Shown one piece after another: positions 28,838 to 40,778 of a stretch of 64,000 nt of DNA. The position numbers were made by a program, and so were the translations under genes. Within the stretch, counting starts at the first letter, position 1. Each line of letters starts with the position of its first letter. Origin of the DNA: Acidimicrobiales bacterium. Its GTDB lineage: Bacteria; Actinomycetota; Acidimicrobiia; Acidimicrobiales; Acidimicrobilacustridaceae. The stretch is from positions 124,001-188,000 of the forward strand of contig JAGYKS010000031.1 in the NCBI GenBank assembly GCA_018401565.1, given 5' to 3'. The notes under the pieces were generated by a model. The model did no database searches. It saw only the letters and a program-made list of their open reading frames with translations, and was not told where the DNA came from.

Positions 28838-28858
28838 ATCAGGTCGCACCGCCGCGCA

Positions 28859-31800
28859 ATGGGTCATGACGCCTGTGGCATCGGCTTCGTGGCCGATCTG
28901 GGAGGGGGCAGTTCACGGTGGCTGATGGAGTCGGCGCTCACCGGTCTGGCCCGGGTACGCCACCGTGGCGCAGTGGCAGCCGATGCCCGTTCCTCAGATG
29001 GCACCGGGCTGCTCACTCCCCTGCCGGCCGGTTTCTACGGTCCACCTGGCAGCGGAGTGGCCATGTTGTTCACCACCGTCGGCACCGACGACCCCGCCGA
29101 CGCCGTGCATCGCGCTGCCAACGCCGAAGGCATCACCGTCACCTCGTGGCGCACGCCACCCATCGACGACGCCGTGCTGGGCGACATGGCCCGGCGCTCG
29201 ATGCCAGAGATTCGCCAGGTGATCCTGGCCCGACCCCATGGCCCCATGGGCAAGCCCGTTGACGACGCCGCCGCCGAACGGGCAGCGACGCGCATGCGCC
29301 GACGCCTGCGCACCACCGCCCCGGGCACCTATGTGGTGTCGCTGTCGTTTCGCACCATCACCCACAAGGGCCTCATCACCGCCGACGCACTGGCTGACTT
29401 CTGGCTGGATCTGGCCGACGACAGTTTCGTGGCGCCGTTCGCCATGTTCCACCAGCGCTTTTCCACCAACACCCTGCCATCGTGGGAACGTGCCCAGCCG
29501 TTTCGCACGCTGTGCCACAACGGCGAGGTCAACACCATCGCCGGCAACGCCAACCGGATGGCCGGCAGGGGCGAGCTGGGCACGTGGGCATCGGGGCTGG
29601 GCGATGAGGAGCTGTTCCACCCCGTGCTCGACCCCGACGACTCCGACAGCGGCATGCTCGACGAAGCCGCAGAGTTGCTCATGGCCGCCGGCCGCAGCGC
29701 TCCCCACGCCATGGCCATGCTGATCCCCGAGGCCTGGGAGCACGCCCGTGACCTCGATCCCGACGTCCGCGGCTTCTTCGCCTACCACTCGGCGCTGGTT
29801 GAACCCTGGGACGGACCTGCCGGGGTGGTGTTCACCGACGGCACCGGGGTCGGTGCCAGCCTGGACCGCAACGGCCTGCGACCGCTGCGCTGGGCGCGCT
29901 GTGACGACGGCCTGGTGGTGTGTGCGTCAGAGGCCGGCGTGGTCGACACCAGCGGTCACGGCCACGTCGAGCGCGGGCGACTGGGGCCGGGGCGCATGCT
30001 GTGGTGCGATCCGTCGGCGTCCAGTTTCGAACGCAACAGCGACATCAAGGCCCGACTCGCCGGGGCCGCCCCCTACGCCCGATGGGCCACCGACGGTCTC
30101 TACCAGCTGCCCGACACCACGCTGGCGGAGTCATTTGACGACAACACATCGGGCCACTCCCTCACCGCCGCCCAGGTCTGTCACGGGTACACCCGTGAGG
30201 AACTGGCCATGGTGCTGCGCCCCATGGCCACCGACGCCAACGAGCCCACCTTTTCCATGGGTGACGACACCGCGCTGCCCCACATGACCGACCGGCCCCG
30301 ACCGATCCACCACTACCTGCGCCAGCGGTTCGCCCAGGTCACCAATCCGCCCATCGACTCGTTGCGCGAGCGCCTGGTGATGGGTACCCGCACCCTGCTG
30401 GGTCCGCGCTCGCCGCTTCTGACCGAGAGTCCCGGCGCCGCCCGGCTGCTGGAACTGCCGTCGTTCATCGCCTACCCCGCAGCGGTGAGCCCGGCTGCAC
30501 GATCCCGCCGTCAACCCATTCGGGGTGGTGGCTCTCGACGCCACCTTCGACCCTGCCGACGGCCCGATGGGCCTGGCCATACGGGTGGACGAACTGTCGG
30601 CTGCCGCCCATGACGCTGTGGCAGCCGGCATCGGCATTGTGATCATCGACAACTCTGACATCGGACCCCATCGGGTCCCGGTCCCCGGCCTGCTGGCTGT
30701 GGGGGCGGTCAACCAGGTACTGGTGGCCACCGGACGGCGCGAAAGCGCCAGCATCGTGGCGGTGTGCGACGACGTGCGCGACGTCCACGCCGTGGCCACC
30801 GTGGTGGGCCATGGCGCCGAGGTGGTGTGTCCGCGACTGGCGTTCATGACGGCCTCGGACCTGGCCGACACCTCCGACAGCGCCGAGCTGGTCGGTGCCG
30901 AGGCGCAACAGCACCTGCGGGCAGCACTGGAAGTGGGGGTGCTCAAGGTGATGTCCAAGATGGGCATCGCCACTGTGGACTCCGTACCGGGGTGCCGGAT
31001 TGTTCGACAGCATCGGGCTGGCTGCTGAGGTGGTGCACACCTGCTTCGGGGACACGGCATGCACCATCGGTGGCATCGGCTGGCACGACCTGGGGATTGA
31101 CGCGGTGGCCAACCATCAACGGGCCTTTGCCGATGCCGATCCCACGCTCGACAGCCCTGGTTTTTTCGGGTCCGGGCCGGGGGCGAGGCCCACGGCAAGT
31201 CCAAGGACGTGGTTGACGCCCTCAACGAAGTGGCCGCCGCCCACGTCCTGCAAGCCGCCATCGCGTCGGGGTCCACCGAGCAGTACACACGATTCACCGA
31301 ATTGGTCGCCCAGCGCCCACCGCTGGAACCCCACGACCTGCTGGATCTCGTCCCTGCGGCGATACCGGTGCCGCTCGACGACGTGGAGCCGGCAACGCAG
31401 ATCGTGCGCCGGTTCACCACCGGGGCCATGAGTCACGGCGCACTGTCGGCCGAGGCCCACGAGACGCTGGCTCGGGCCATGAACCTGCTGGGGGCCGGGT
31501 CCAACTGCGGCGAAGGCGGCGAGGACCCGTCGCGATTCCGCACCCGGGGGCATGGGGCGCGACGACCGCAACAGCCGCACCAAGCAGGTGGCATCAGGCC
31601 GGTTCGGAGTGACCCCGGAGTATCTGGCGTTCGCCGACGAACTGCAGATCAAGATGGCCCAGGGATCCAAGCCGGGCGAGGGCGGGCAGCTACCCGGCCA
31701 CAAGGTCACCGCCGAGATCGCCCGCCTGCGCCACACCCAGCCAGGTGTGGGCCTGATCTCTCCCCCGCCGCACCACGACATCTATTCCATCGAGGACCTG

Positions 31801-33309
31801 GCCCAGCTCATTTTCGACCTCAAACAGGTCAACGGCGCCGAAGTGTCGGTGAAGCTGGTGGCCATCGACGGCGTGGGGACCATCGCCGCCGGAGTGGCCA
31901 AGGCCCTGGCCGACACGGTCCACATCTCGGGAGCCAACGGCGGCACCGGCGCCAGCCCGCTGTCGTCGATCAAGCATGCCGGCATGCCGTGGGAACTCGG
32001 ACTGGCCGAGGCCCAGCAGGCCCTCATGGCCAACGGGCTGCGCCACCGGGTGCGCATCTGCGTCGACGGGGGCCTGCTCACCGGCCGGCACGTGGCCATC
32101 GCCGCCGCCCTGGGGGCAGACAACTTCGCATTTGGTACCGCCGCCATGATCGCCGAGGGATGCATCATGCTGCGGGCGTGTCATCGCGACACCTGCAAGC
32201 CCGGCATCGCCACCCAGCGACCCAACCTGCGGGCGAACTTCGCCGGGACCCCCGAGGGAGTGGCCGCCTATTTCATGTTCGTGGCCCACGAAGTGCGCGG
32301 CCTGCTGGCCGACCTCGGCCTGCACTCGATGGACGAACTGGTGGGACGCACCGACCTGCTCACCCAGCGCACCACCGGCGATGCGCGCGTCGACAGCACC
32401 GACCTGTCGGCGGTGCTGGCTGTGGCCGGCCCACCCGACACCGCCCGATCGTTCACCGGCCGTACGGCATTGCAGGACCCCCGCTCATCGCTGGGCGACA
32501 CCATTGCCGCCGAAGCGTTCAGACCCGTGTGGGACGGTGACCACATCGAGGTGCACCACCGCATCACCACTGCCGACCGGGCCGTGGGCGCAGCGCTGGG
32601 TGGTGCCATCGCCCTGGAGTTCGGCACCGCGCCACCACCAGGCACCGCCACGGTGCATCTCACCGGTAGTGCCGGACAGAGTCTGGGCGCCTTCATCACC
32701 GACGGCATCGAGTTGCGCCTGGTCGGCGAGGCCAACGACTACGTGGGCAAGGGCATGGGTGGGGGCCGGATTGTGATCACGCCACCATCTGATGACGTCT
32801 CCATCGGGGCCGACGGCCTCACCGACCGCCCTGCGGTTCTGGCCGGCAACACCTGCCTGTACGGCGCCACCGGTGGCCAGTTGTGGGTGGCCGGCGCAGT
32901 CGGCGAACGGTTCGCCGTGCGCAACTCGGGCGCACTGGCCGTGGTCGAGGCCGCCGGGGACCACTGCTGTGAGTACATGACCGCCGGCACCGTGGTGGTG
33001 CTCGGCCCGGTGGGCCACAACCGCGGTGCCGGCATGACCGGGGGTCAGGCGTTCGTGTTTGACCCCCGCATCGACCGCCTGGCGGCGCGTGTCAACCGCG
33101 ATCTGGTGGAGGTCCGCCGCCCCCACACCGACACCCTCAACGAGATCCGCTGGATGGTGGAGATGCACCACGATCTCACCGCCTCGACCCGAGCCATGCA
33201 TCTGCTGACGGCGTGGGACAGCCTGGCCACCCACGTGTGGGAGATCGTGCCGCGCGGCACCGCCGAAAGGGTGGCAGCGACATCGTTGCGCCGGGTAGGT
33301 GCGGCCTGA
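28859..33309 (+). CDS. gltB: Glutamate synthase large subunit (four frameshifts)
   Basis: About 1480 codons once repaired, the normal length for GltB. It makes glutamate from glutamine and 2-oxoglutarate. The class II glutaminase starts at [10 protein letters not shown], with the nucleophile Cys at residue 5, and includes [20 protein letters not shown] and [11 protein letters not shown]. The central and FMN domains carry [63 protein letters not shown] and [19 protein letters not shown]. The C-terminal alpha-helix domain ends near 33309. Frame changes are near 30490, 30984 (one extra G), 31161-31166 (a T6 run one short) and 31540. All conserved blocks are present, so the gene is probably intact in the organism. 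The small subunit gltD is not beside it. Confidence 0.9.
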
Positions 33310-33335
33310 GCCGCCCGCATGGGGTGCGCAGCACC

Positions 33336-33380
33336 GCGTCGATCACAACAGTGCGCCGATCACAACAGTGCGTCGATCAT
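33336..33380. repeat. 17-bp direct repeat, 2.6 copies
   Basis: GCGTCGATCACAACAGT is followed by GCGCCGATCACAACAGT and a partial third copy. The array sits between gltB and the DUF4190-type gene, 60-110 bp upstream of the latter, where an operator could lie. Confidence 0.85.
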
Positions 33381-33492
33381 GGCCCATCCGGAGAACGGTA
33401 CGATGGGTCCATGGACCCCTACCCCTGTTGTGCGCTGCGGTGAGCGACAACGAGTCGGCCAACGGCAGGGGCTTGACCCGTGGGGAAATCCG

Positions 33493-34038
33493 ATGCCCGC
33501 CGGTCCACCAACTCCACCGCCTCCGCCACCGCCTCCCCCACCACCGCCTCCTCCTCCACCCCCGGCGCCCGTACCGTCGTCGGCCCCGGTACCGGGCTCG
33601 TATCTGGCGCCGCCACCACCGGCACAACAGGCACCGGCACAACAAGCACCGGCACCGCCACCACCGGCGGCAGCATCTGGCGTTCCCGGTGACTGGTGGG
33701 GCGACAATCCCACCGTCCCCATCACCAGCCCAGCCGCACCCGGCACAGGACAACCCGGCACAGGACAACCCGGCACAGGACAACCCGTCGCTACCTCAGG
33801 CCTGGCCATCGGTGCACTCATCACTGCAATCGCCGGGTTCATCGTGTGCGGGGTGCTCGTGTCACCGGCAGCAGTGGTCATGGGGTTCATGGCCCGCACC
33901 AGAATCCGCACCGATGGCACCCGCGGTGAGGGTCTGGCCACCGCCGCCATCGTGGTGGGGATTTTGGGCTTTGTCCTGAACGTGGTGGTCCTGGCCATCG
34001 TCTTCAGCAGTCCCGATTTTTTTGAAGGTATCGAGTAG
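33493..34038 (+). CDS. Proline-rich DUF4190-type membrane protein
   Basis: The N-terminus is a run of about 17 prolines followed by Pro/Ala/Gln repeats, cytoplasmic and disordered. Then come three copies of GTGQP and a two-helix membrane domain: SGLAIGALITAIAGFIVCGV, followed by MGFMARTRIRTDGTRGEGL between the helices, and IVVGILGFVLNVVVLAIVF. This is the DUF4190 layout common in actinobacteria; function is unknown. The ATG at 33493 is the safe start. A GTG at 33440 in the next frame gives SDNESANGRG, the beginning usual for such proteins, so one more frame change may hide the true start. Confidence 0.75.
   Translation: MPAGPPTPPPPPPPPPPPPPPPPPAPVPSSAPVPGSYLAPPPPAQQAPAQQAPAPPPPAAASGVPGDWWGDNPTVPITSPAAPGTGQPGTGQPGTGQPVATSGLAIGALITAIAGFIVCGVLVSPAAVVMGFMARTRIRTDGTRGEGLATAAIVVGILGFVLNVVVLAIVFSSPDFFEGIE
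33741..33785. repeat. 15-bp in-frame tandem repeat, three identical copies
   Basis: CGGCACAGGACAACC occurs three times in a row and encodes GTGQP three times in the linker before the first membrane helix. Confidence 0.9.
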
Positions 34039-34129
34039 CCCGTTTGCCGGTGATTCACCGGCTCGAAGTTCGTCAGCCAGCTGATCGCTGGCCTACGTTC
34101 TTGCCGCAACCATTTCTGAGGAGCTTGCA

Positions 34130-36468
34130 ATGTCAGCCGAACACAACACGCCGGTCGAACCCAACAACCCGGTCGAACCCAACACGCCGGTCGAACCCAA
34201 CACGCCGGTCGAACTTGTCCGGGCGGTGTACGACCGCATGGGCTCACGGGTGGAGTTGGGCCGCACCATGCTGGGCCGCCCACTCACCTTTGCCGAGAAG
34301 GTTCTGGTGACCCACCTGCGCAATCCCGAAGACCAGACCATCGACCGGGCCGTCACCTACAACGACCTCGACCCCGACCGGGTGGCCATGCAGGATGCCA
34401 CCGCCCAGATGGCACTGCTGCAGTTCATGACTGCCGGGCTGCCCCAGGTGGCAGTGCCGTCCACGGTCCATTGCGACCACCTCATCCAGGCCCGCACCGA
34501 CGGTCACGTCGACCTGCTGGCCGCCATCGACACCAACGCCGAGGTGTACGACTTTTTGGAGTCGGTGTCGGCCAAGTACGGCATCGGGTTCTGGAAGCCG
34601 GGCTCGGGCATCATCCACCAGGTGGTGCTCGAGCAGTACGCCTTCCCCGGCGGCATGATGATCGGCACCGACAGCCACACCCCCAACGCCGGCGGCCTGG
34701 GCATGGTGGCCATCGGTGTGGGTGGCGCCGACGCCGTGGACGTCATGACCGGCTATGCGTTCAACGTGCGCTGGCCCAAGCTCATCGGCGTCGAGCTCAC
34801 CGGCACCCTGGCCGGCTGGGCAGCACCCAAAGACGTCATCTTGAAGGTGGCCGAGATCCTCACCGTCAAGGGCGGCACCGGAGCCATCGTGGAGTACTTC
34901 GGGCCCGGGGCCCGGTCGCTGTCGGCCACGGGCAAGGCCACCATTTGCAACATGGGTGCCGAGATCGGCGCCACCACGTCACTGTTCGCCTACGACGACG
35001 CCATGGGCCGGTACCTGCGTTCCACCGGCCGTGACGCCATCGCCGATGCCGCAGACGGCATCGCCGGGCTGCTCACCGCTGACCCCGAGGTGGAGGCCGA
35101 CCCCGACCGCTTCTTCGACGAGGTCGTGCGCATCGACTTGTCCACCCTCGAGCCGCTCATCAACGGCCCCCACACCCCCGACCGCGCCCGCCCGGTGTCG
35201 GCACTGGGTGACGAGGCCGCCAGCGAGGGCTGGCCCATGGAGATCAGTGCTGCCCTGGTGGGTTCGTGCACCAACTCGTCGTACGAGGACATCTCACGCG
35301 CCGCCAGCATCGCCCGGGCCGCAGCCGACCAGGGCCTCGACCGGCCAAGCACCGAGCTGCTGGTCACCCCGGGCTCCGGGCGGGTGCGCGCCACCATCGA
35401 ACGCGACGGGCTGCTGGCTGACCTCGAGCGCATCGGGGCGGTCGTTTTGGCCAATGCCTGCGGGCCGTGCATCGGCCAGTGGGACCGGTCGGATGTGTCC
35501 GAAGGCGACGTGAACGTGATCGTCAACTCCTACAACCGCAACTTCCCCAAGCGCAACGACGGCTCTGGCCTCCACGTTGGCGTTCGTCACCTCACCCGAG
35601 ACCGTGGTGGCCCTGGCTCTGGCCGGCCGCCTCGACTTCGACCCCCGCACCGACACCCTCACCAACGACGCCGGCGAGCAGGTCAGCCTGGTGGTCGACG
35701 CCGGTGAGGAGCTTCCCGCAGGTGGGTTCATGACCGCCGACGAAGGATTCATCGCCCCGCCGGCCGACCGATCTGGCGTGGAAGTGAAGGTGGACCCCAA
35801 CTCAGAGCGCCTGCAGTTGCTGCAGCCGTTCCCCGCCTGGGACGGCAGCGACTACTCTCGGCCTGCCCATTTTGGTCAAGGCCCAGGGCAAGTGCACCAC
35901 CGACCACATCTCGGCGGCCGGCAAGTGGCTGCGCTACCGAGGCCACCTCGAGAACATCTCGGGCAATCTGTTTTTGGGGGCGGTCAACGCCTTCACCGGT
36001 GAGACCGGCACCGGTCTGGACATCACCGATGGCCAGACCAGGTCCTTTCCCGACATCGCCAAGCGGTACCACGCCGCCGGCATCGCCTGGGTGGCCATCG
36101 GCGACGAGAACTACGGCGAGGGATCGTCGCGCGAGCACGCCGCCATGGAACCCCGTCACCGCGGATGTCTGGTGGTGCTGAGCCGCAGCTTCGCCCGTAT
36201 CGCCGAAACCAACCTCAAAAAGCAGGGCGTGCTGCCGCTGACGTTCGCCGACCGGTCCACCTACGACGCCATCGACGCCGACGACCGCATCTCAGTGCTG
36301 GGTCTTGCCGACCTCGCCCCCGACACCCAGGTGCTGTGTCGCATCACCAAGGCCGATGGAACCACCGTGGATTTCAGGTGCAACCATTCCATGTCACCGG
36401 AGCAGATCGGGTGGTTCCGTGCCGGCGGCGCACTGAACATCATCCGGCAGGCCCAGCTCGGCGGCTGA
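34130..36468 (+). CDS. acnA: Aconitate hydratase (two frameshifts)
   Basis: About 780 codons repaired; interconverts citrate and isocitrate. The N-terminal repeat [12 protein letters not shown] is an unusual extension. Core motifs: [41 protein letters not shown] and [16 protein letters not shown], whose three cysteines bind the 4Fe-4S cluster. The swivelling C-terminal domain has [20 protein letters not shown] and [20 protein letters not shown]. The sequence order fits the mitochondrial-type aconitase branch. Frame changes lie near 35555 and 35860, both between conserved blocks that are individually intact. Citrate synthase is 3 kb downstream, a sensible TCA neighbour. Confidence 0.9.
34145..34216. 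repeat. 18-bp in-frame tandem repeat, four copies
   Basis: Four 18-bp units encode [18 protein letters not shown] and NTPVEL at the aconitase N-terminus, ahead of the first conserved helix. Confidence 0.9.
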
Positions 36469-36497
36469 GCCAACAGTCCAGCGCCTGACGCAACGCC

Positions 36498-37961
36498 TCA
36501 CCGCCCGACGCTGGTGGGCGATCCCGATGGTGGGGGTCGGTCTGGCCGGGGCGACGCTCGCTCGTGGTCGGCGCTGTCGTCGGGTGCAATTCCTGACGGG
36601 CTGGCCAGAGCCAACTCGGCTGCGGTGGGTTCTCGCTGTGTACGGGCCTCGGGCGGGAGCAGGTCCACGATGGCGGCCATGATCGCCTGGGTGTCGGCAT
36701 CGGGATCGATGCCACCGAGTTCCACCGGAGGCGCCCACCCGCACCGTCACCACCGGCGGGTCCACGATGTTGAGCACGTTGGGCAGCTTGGCACTGCGGG
36801 GCCAAACCTTCTCGGTACCCCACAGACCAATGGGAATCACCGGCGCCCCGGTCTGGGCGGCCAGCCTGGCGGTGCCCCAGCGACCCCTGAGCACAGGGTC
36901 AAAAAACGCCCGACCACGCGGGATGGTGCCCTGCGGCATGATCACCACCATCTCACCGGCCGCCAGAGCATTGGCGGCAGCGTCGAGCGGCTGATCGAGC
37001 CGGTACCGCGCTCCACTCGGATACCACCCATGGCCCGGGCCACATCTCCCACCACCGGGGCGTCGAACACTTCCTTTTTGCCCAAAAAACGTGCCGGGCG
37101 CCCCACCTGGGACACAGCCATGCCCACAGCCAGCGGGTCGAAGTAGCTGCGGTGGTTCGCCACCAGGATCACCGGACCGTCCAGTGGCACATGCTCGGCG
37201 CCGTGAACACTGAGCCGGGCGTAGGGAATCAGGCCCGGCCTCACGAACGGAAGCAGGAATCGCTGGGGTTCCAGCCCGGCCAGCTTTGGCACTCCCGGGG
37301 GCACGTCCAGCCAGGTCATCGGCCACCGCCGCAGCGGTGCCATCAGTGCCAACCGGGGGTCGGGATTGACCACCACGGGATGGCCGACGGCCCCAAGCAA
37401 CGGCATGTCGTACCAACTGTCGGAGTAGGCGTAGCTGGCGGCCAGATCCACATCGGCAGCCTCGGCAAATATCCGCACCGCCTCGAGCTTTCCCTTGGAC
37501 CACACGAACGGGCCGTCGATACCCCCGGCGAACTGTCCGTCGGCCGCTGTCCAGCGTGTGGCCACCACCCCGTCGAGTCCCAGTCGTCGGGCCAACGGCG
37601 CCACCAGCGGCTCGGGTGTGGTGGTGGCCACCACCACCTTGCGCCCCTCGGCATGATGGCCATCGATGAGGATTCTGGCGTAGGGCTGCACCAGGGGTTC
37701 GAGTTCGTCGGCGGCCATCTCGCCGGCTCGGGCGACCTCGGCGGTCGACCATCCGGCGGCGGCACGGGCCATCTGGCGAGCCACCATCATCGATGGGCGG
37801 TTCTCACCGATCAGATCGAACAGACCGAACAGCAGCGATTCGCCCGGGATGGAACGGTCCGGCAGCAGCCCAACCGAGCGCAGTGCCCGAGAGATGGCCG
37901 GTCCCGACGCACCTCGCAAAAGAGTGCGGTCGAGGTCAAAGAACGCTGCGGAGCCGGACAT
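36498..37961 (-). CDS. plsC: Bifunctional HAD-IB phosphatase / 1-acylglycerol-3-phosphate acyltransferase (two frameshifts)
   Basis: About 488 codons. The N-terminal HAD-IB domain has all motifs: AAFFDLDRTLLRGASG, VVVATTTPEPLV, WSKGKLEAVRIF and YSDSWYDMPLLG. The C-terminal acyltransferase has HX4D as ANHRSYFDPLAVG, then MGGIRVERG, MPQGTIPRGRAFF and GAPVIPIGLWGTEKV. This is the two-domain layout of the mycobacterial protein annotated PlsC (Rv2483c). It would acylate lysophosphatidate, perhaps with linked phosphatase action. Frame changes lie near 37005 and 36735. It is divergent from the LysR gene. Confidence 0.85.
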
Positions 37962-38053
37962 GGCTCAACGCTAGGCCCTCGTGCGGACCAGTGCACTTGC
38001 AGACTGCCGACTGGCGCACGGGGTGCCGTCCCCAACGGCAACCTGGCGATGTT

Positions 38054-38098
38054 GCCCGCCACAACGAAGCCCGCCACAACGAAGCCCGCCACAACGAA
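38054..38098. repeat. 15-bp tandem repeat, three identical copies
   Basis: GCCCGCCACAACGAA occurs three times without change between the divergent plsC-type and LysR genes. Confidence 0.9.
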
Positions 38099-38262
38099 AG
38101 GCGGGCCGTGAGCGACCTGCTCCTCGGAGATGATGCACCAGGGGGATGGTGCGTTCGAACCTGCTCGAGGGCTCCTTGGGGGGAAGGAGTTCTCCTCGGC
38201 GTTATGGAGATCAGTATGCCCCACCCCGCCAATCTGTCCAACAGTAGTTTGCGATATGTGCC

Positions 38263-38277
38263 ATCATTATTTGTGAT
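38263..38277 (+). promoter_or_regulatory. Possible LysR autoregulatory site
   Basis: ATCATTATTTGTGAT is a T-N11-A dyad (ATCA/TGAT) that overlaps the start codon of the LysR gene, inside a short AT-rich patch that is rare in this window. T-N11-A sites are the known binding form of the family; the placement over the start is inference. Confidence 0.3.
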
Positions 38278-39190
38278 GGACCTGCGACAGCTCACCACAC
38301 TGCTGGCCGTGGCTGATCACGGCTCGTTTTCTGCAGCCGCCCGGGCGCTTCACACCGTGCAATCCAACGTGTCGGCCCATATCGCCCGTCTTGAGCGCGA
38401 GGTCGGGTCAACCATGATCGACCGAGGCACCGGAGAACTCACTGAGGAAGGTGAACTGGTGGCGGCCAGGGCACGGCGTATCCAAAGCGAACTGGACGCC
38501 ATCGTGACCGACGTGGCCGCCATGCACGACGACGTGTCGGGCACCGTGCGCCTGGGCATGATCGGCACCACAGCCCGGTGGCTGGCACCGGCGCTCATGG
38601 AAGCGATGGCAGCGCAGTACCCAGGAGTCCACCTGGTGGTCGTGGATGCCACCACAACGTCGCTGCTGCCCCAGCTCACCGGTGGGCGGCTGGATTTGGC
38701 CGTGGTCAACCTCCCGGTCAACGACGCCGAACTCACCACCCACGCCCTGTTCACCGAGGACACCATCTTGCTCACCCCGGGGAACCACCCTCTTGCCGAC
38801 CGCACCGAGATCGCACTGACCGAACTCGACCAGCTGCCGCTGCTGCTGGAACCCCAGGGGACGAACTTCCGTGACCTTCTCGACCAGCAGGCTGCCGCCG
38901 CCGGCATCACACTGGTGGCCCGAGCCGAGGTGGACGGCATGCGTCTTCTGGCCAGCCTGGCGTTTCAGGGCTTCGGCGCCACCGTCGTGCCCGCCAGTGC
39001 GGCCCCGCGGTGGCTGGAGGGCGACTGGTGCCGCATCAGGGTCAATGGTCTCGAAGGCCGGTCAGTGGGCGTAGCGATGCGGCGCAAGGGCATGCCGGCG
39101 GCGCCCACCCGGGCGCTGCAGTCGGTAATGGGCGCTGTGGTGGCCGCCGAAGCCCCCCACCAGCCCGGCATCACGCCACACGACCAATGA
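38276..39190 (+). CDS. LysR-family transcriptional regulator
   Basis: A 304-residue regulator. The winged HTH is at residues 1-60 (MDLRQLTTLLAVADHGSFSA, then HTVQSNVSAHIARLEREVG). The effector-binding domain of periplasmic-binding fold runs from about 90 (SGTVRLGMIGTTARWLAPAL, GGRLDLAVVNLPV, LLLEPQGTNFRDLL). It binds as a tetramer and responds to a small molecule. It lies 235 bp upstream of citrate synthase in the same direction, so central carbon genes are possible targets. The ATG at 38276 starts the HTH exactly; GTG at 38273 is an alternative. Confidence 0.9.
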   Translation: MDLRQLTTLLAVADHGSFSAAARALHTVQSNVSAHIARLEREVGSTMIDRGTGELTEEGELVAARARRIQSELDAIVTDVAAMHDDVSGTVRLGMIGTTARWLAPALMEAMAAQYPGVHLVVVDATTTSLLPQLTGGRLDLAVVNLPVNDAELTTHALFTEDTILLTPGNHPLADRTEIALTELDQLPLLLEPQGTNFRDLLDQQAAAAGITLVARAEVDGMRLLASLAFQGFGATVVPASAAPRWLEGDWCRIRVNGLEGRSVGVAMRRKGMPAAPTRALQSVMGAVVAAEAPHQPGITPHDQ

Positions 39191-39425
39191 CAACGAACCC
39201 AGCACCGCCAGTGACCAATCGCTGACAAATCCGTTGCCCTCGCACAGACCCAACGTGAACATTTCGTGTCATGGGCCCCAGGCCGTCGGCGGCACCGCCA
39301 CAGGTGGCTAGTCTTGGACTGCAAGCGGCTGACCCGGGTCGGGCTGTCCGCGCATCTCACATGGTGCGGCGGGATCCGGTGGCGGGCGCCACAGATCAAC
39401 ACACCACGACCCAGGGTTGGAACCA

Positions 39426-40686
39426 GTGACCGATTCAGTAACCATCACCGACAACCGGACCGGCGAGACCATCGAGGTCCCGATCACCAATGGAGGTGTG
39501 GACGCCGAGTCGTGGTCAAAGTTGATGCCGGGAACATGGTTTTTGGACCCGTCGTTTTCAACCACTGCGGCCACCGAGAGCTCCATCACCGAGCTCGATG
39601 GCGAAAACGGCATCCTCAGGTACCGCGGCTATCCCATCGAGCAACTGGCCGAAGAGTCCACCTACCTTGAGGTGGCCTACCTGCTCATTCACGGCGACCT
39701 GCCCACCGAGGCCCAGTTCGACGAGTGGGTGCACGAAATCACCTATCACACGTTCATCCATGAGAACGTGCGCAAGCGCTTCATGGAGGGGTTCCACCAC
39801 GACGCCCACCCCATGGGCATTCTCGGTGTCCACCCTGGCGGCGTTGAGCACGTTTTACCCCGACGCCAAGGACATCTTCGACCCGCTGTCACGTCACAAG
39901 CAGGTCATCCGGCTCATCGCCAAGATGCCCACCATCGCCGCCGGTGCCCACCGCCACAGCGTTGGCATGCCGTTCGTCTACCCCGACAACAACCTCGACT
40001 TCTGTTCCAACTTCCTGTCCATGATGTGGAAGGTGGCCGAACCCCACTACCAACCCGACCCCGTGCTGGTGCGTGCCCTCGACGTGCTGTTCATCCTGCA
40101 TGCAGACCACGAGCAGAACTGCTCCACCACCGCCATGCGGGTGGTGGGCTCAGCCCACGCCGACCCCTACTCGTGCGCGGCGGCAGCCACCAGTGCCCTG
40201 TACGGCCCCCGTCACGGCGGCGCCAACGAAGCCGTGATCCGCATGCTGACGGCCATCGGCAGCGTCGACAACGTGGAGGCGTACATCCGCGAGGTGAAGG
40301 CCGGCAATGTGCGACTGCAGGGCTTCGGCCACCGGGTCTACAAGAGCTACGACCCGCGCGCCACCATCATCAAGCGCGTTGCCTACGAGGTGTTTGAGGT
40401 GACCGGGCGCAACGCGTTGCTCGACATCGCACTCAAGCTGGAAGAAGTTGCCCTGGCCGACGATTACTTCGTGAGCCGCAAGCTATATCCCAACGTGGAC
40501 TTCTACTCCGGGCTGATCTATCAGGCCATGGGGTTTTCCACCGAGATGTTCCCGGTGCTGTTTGCCATTCCGCGCACCGCCGGGTGGCTGGCCCACTGGG
40601 GCGAGATGCTGGATCAGGACTCCCGCATCGCCCGACCCCGCCAGATCTACACCGGCTCCGAGGTGCGCAACCGCACGCTTCATTGA
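39426..40686 (+). CDS. gltA: Citrate synthase (one frameshift)
   Basis: About 420 codons; condenses acetyl-CoA with oxaloacetate. It has the N-terminal beta-strand domain of the type II enzyme (GTWFLDPSFSTTAATESSIT, LDGENGILRYRGYPIEQLAE) and the catalytic blocks LHADHEQNCSTTAMRVVGSA, ALYGPRHGGANEAVIRML and GFGHRVYKSYDPRA, ending SRIARPRQIYTG. The frame changes near 39830 between HPMGIL and STLAALSTFYPDAKDIFD, both conserved. The GTG at 39426 gives the usual start. Confidence 0.92.
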
Positions 40687-40778
40687 CGCCCGCAGCTGAC
40701 CCACAACCGACGTCGGGCACCCCCGCACCCGCTGCCGGCTGCGGGCTGCGGCTGCCGGCGCCTGCGGCTGCGGCCGAA

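Larger units (their letters stand above)
28388..28858. other. Divergent intergenic region between the lipoprotein gene and gltB
   Basis: About 470 bases without a convincing gene. It must hold the promoters of both flanking genes, but I cannot pick -10/-35 boxes with confidence in this GC-rich stretch. It contains two tandem repeat arrays (28719-28777 and 28804-28837). An open frame leading into gltB exists but is repeat-derived and gives no known domain. Confidence 0.6.
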
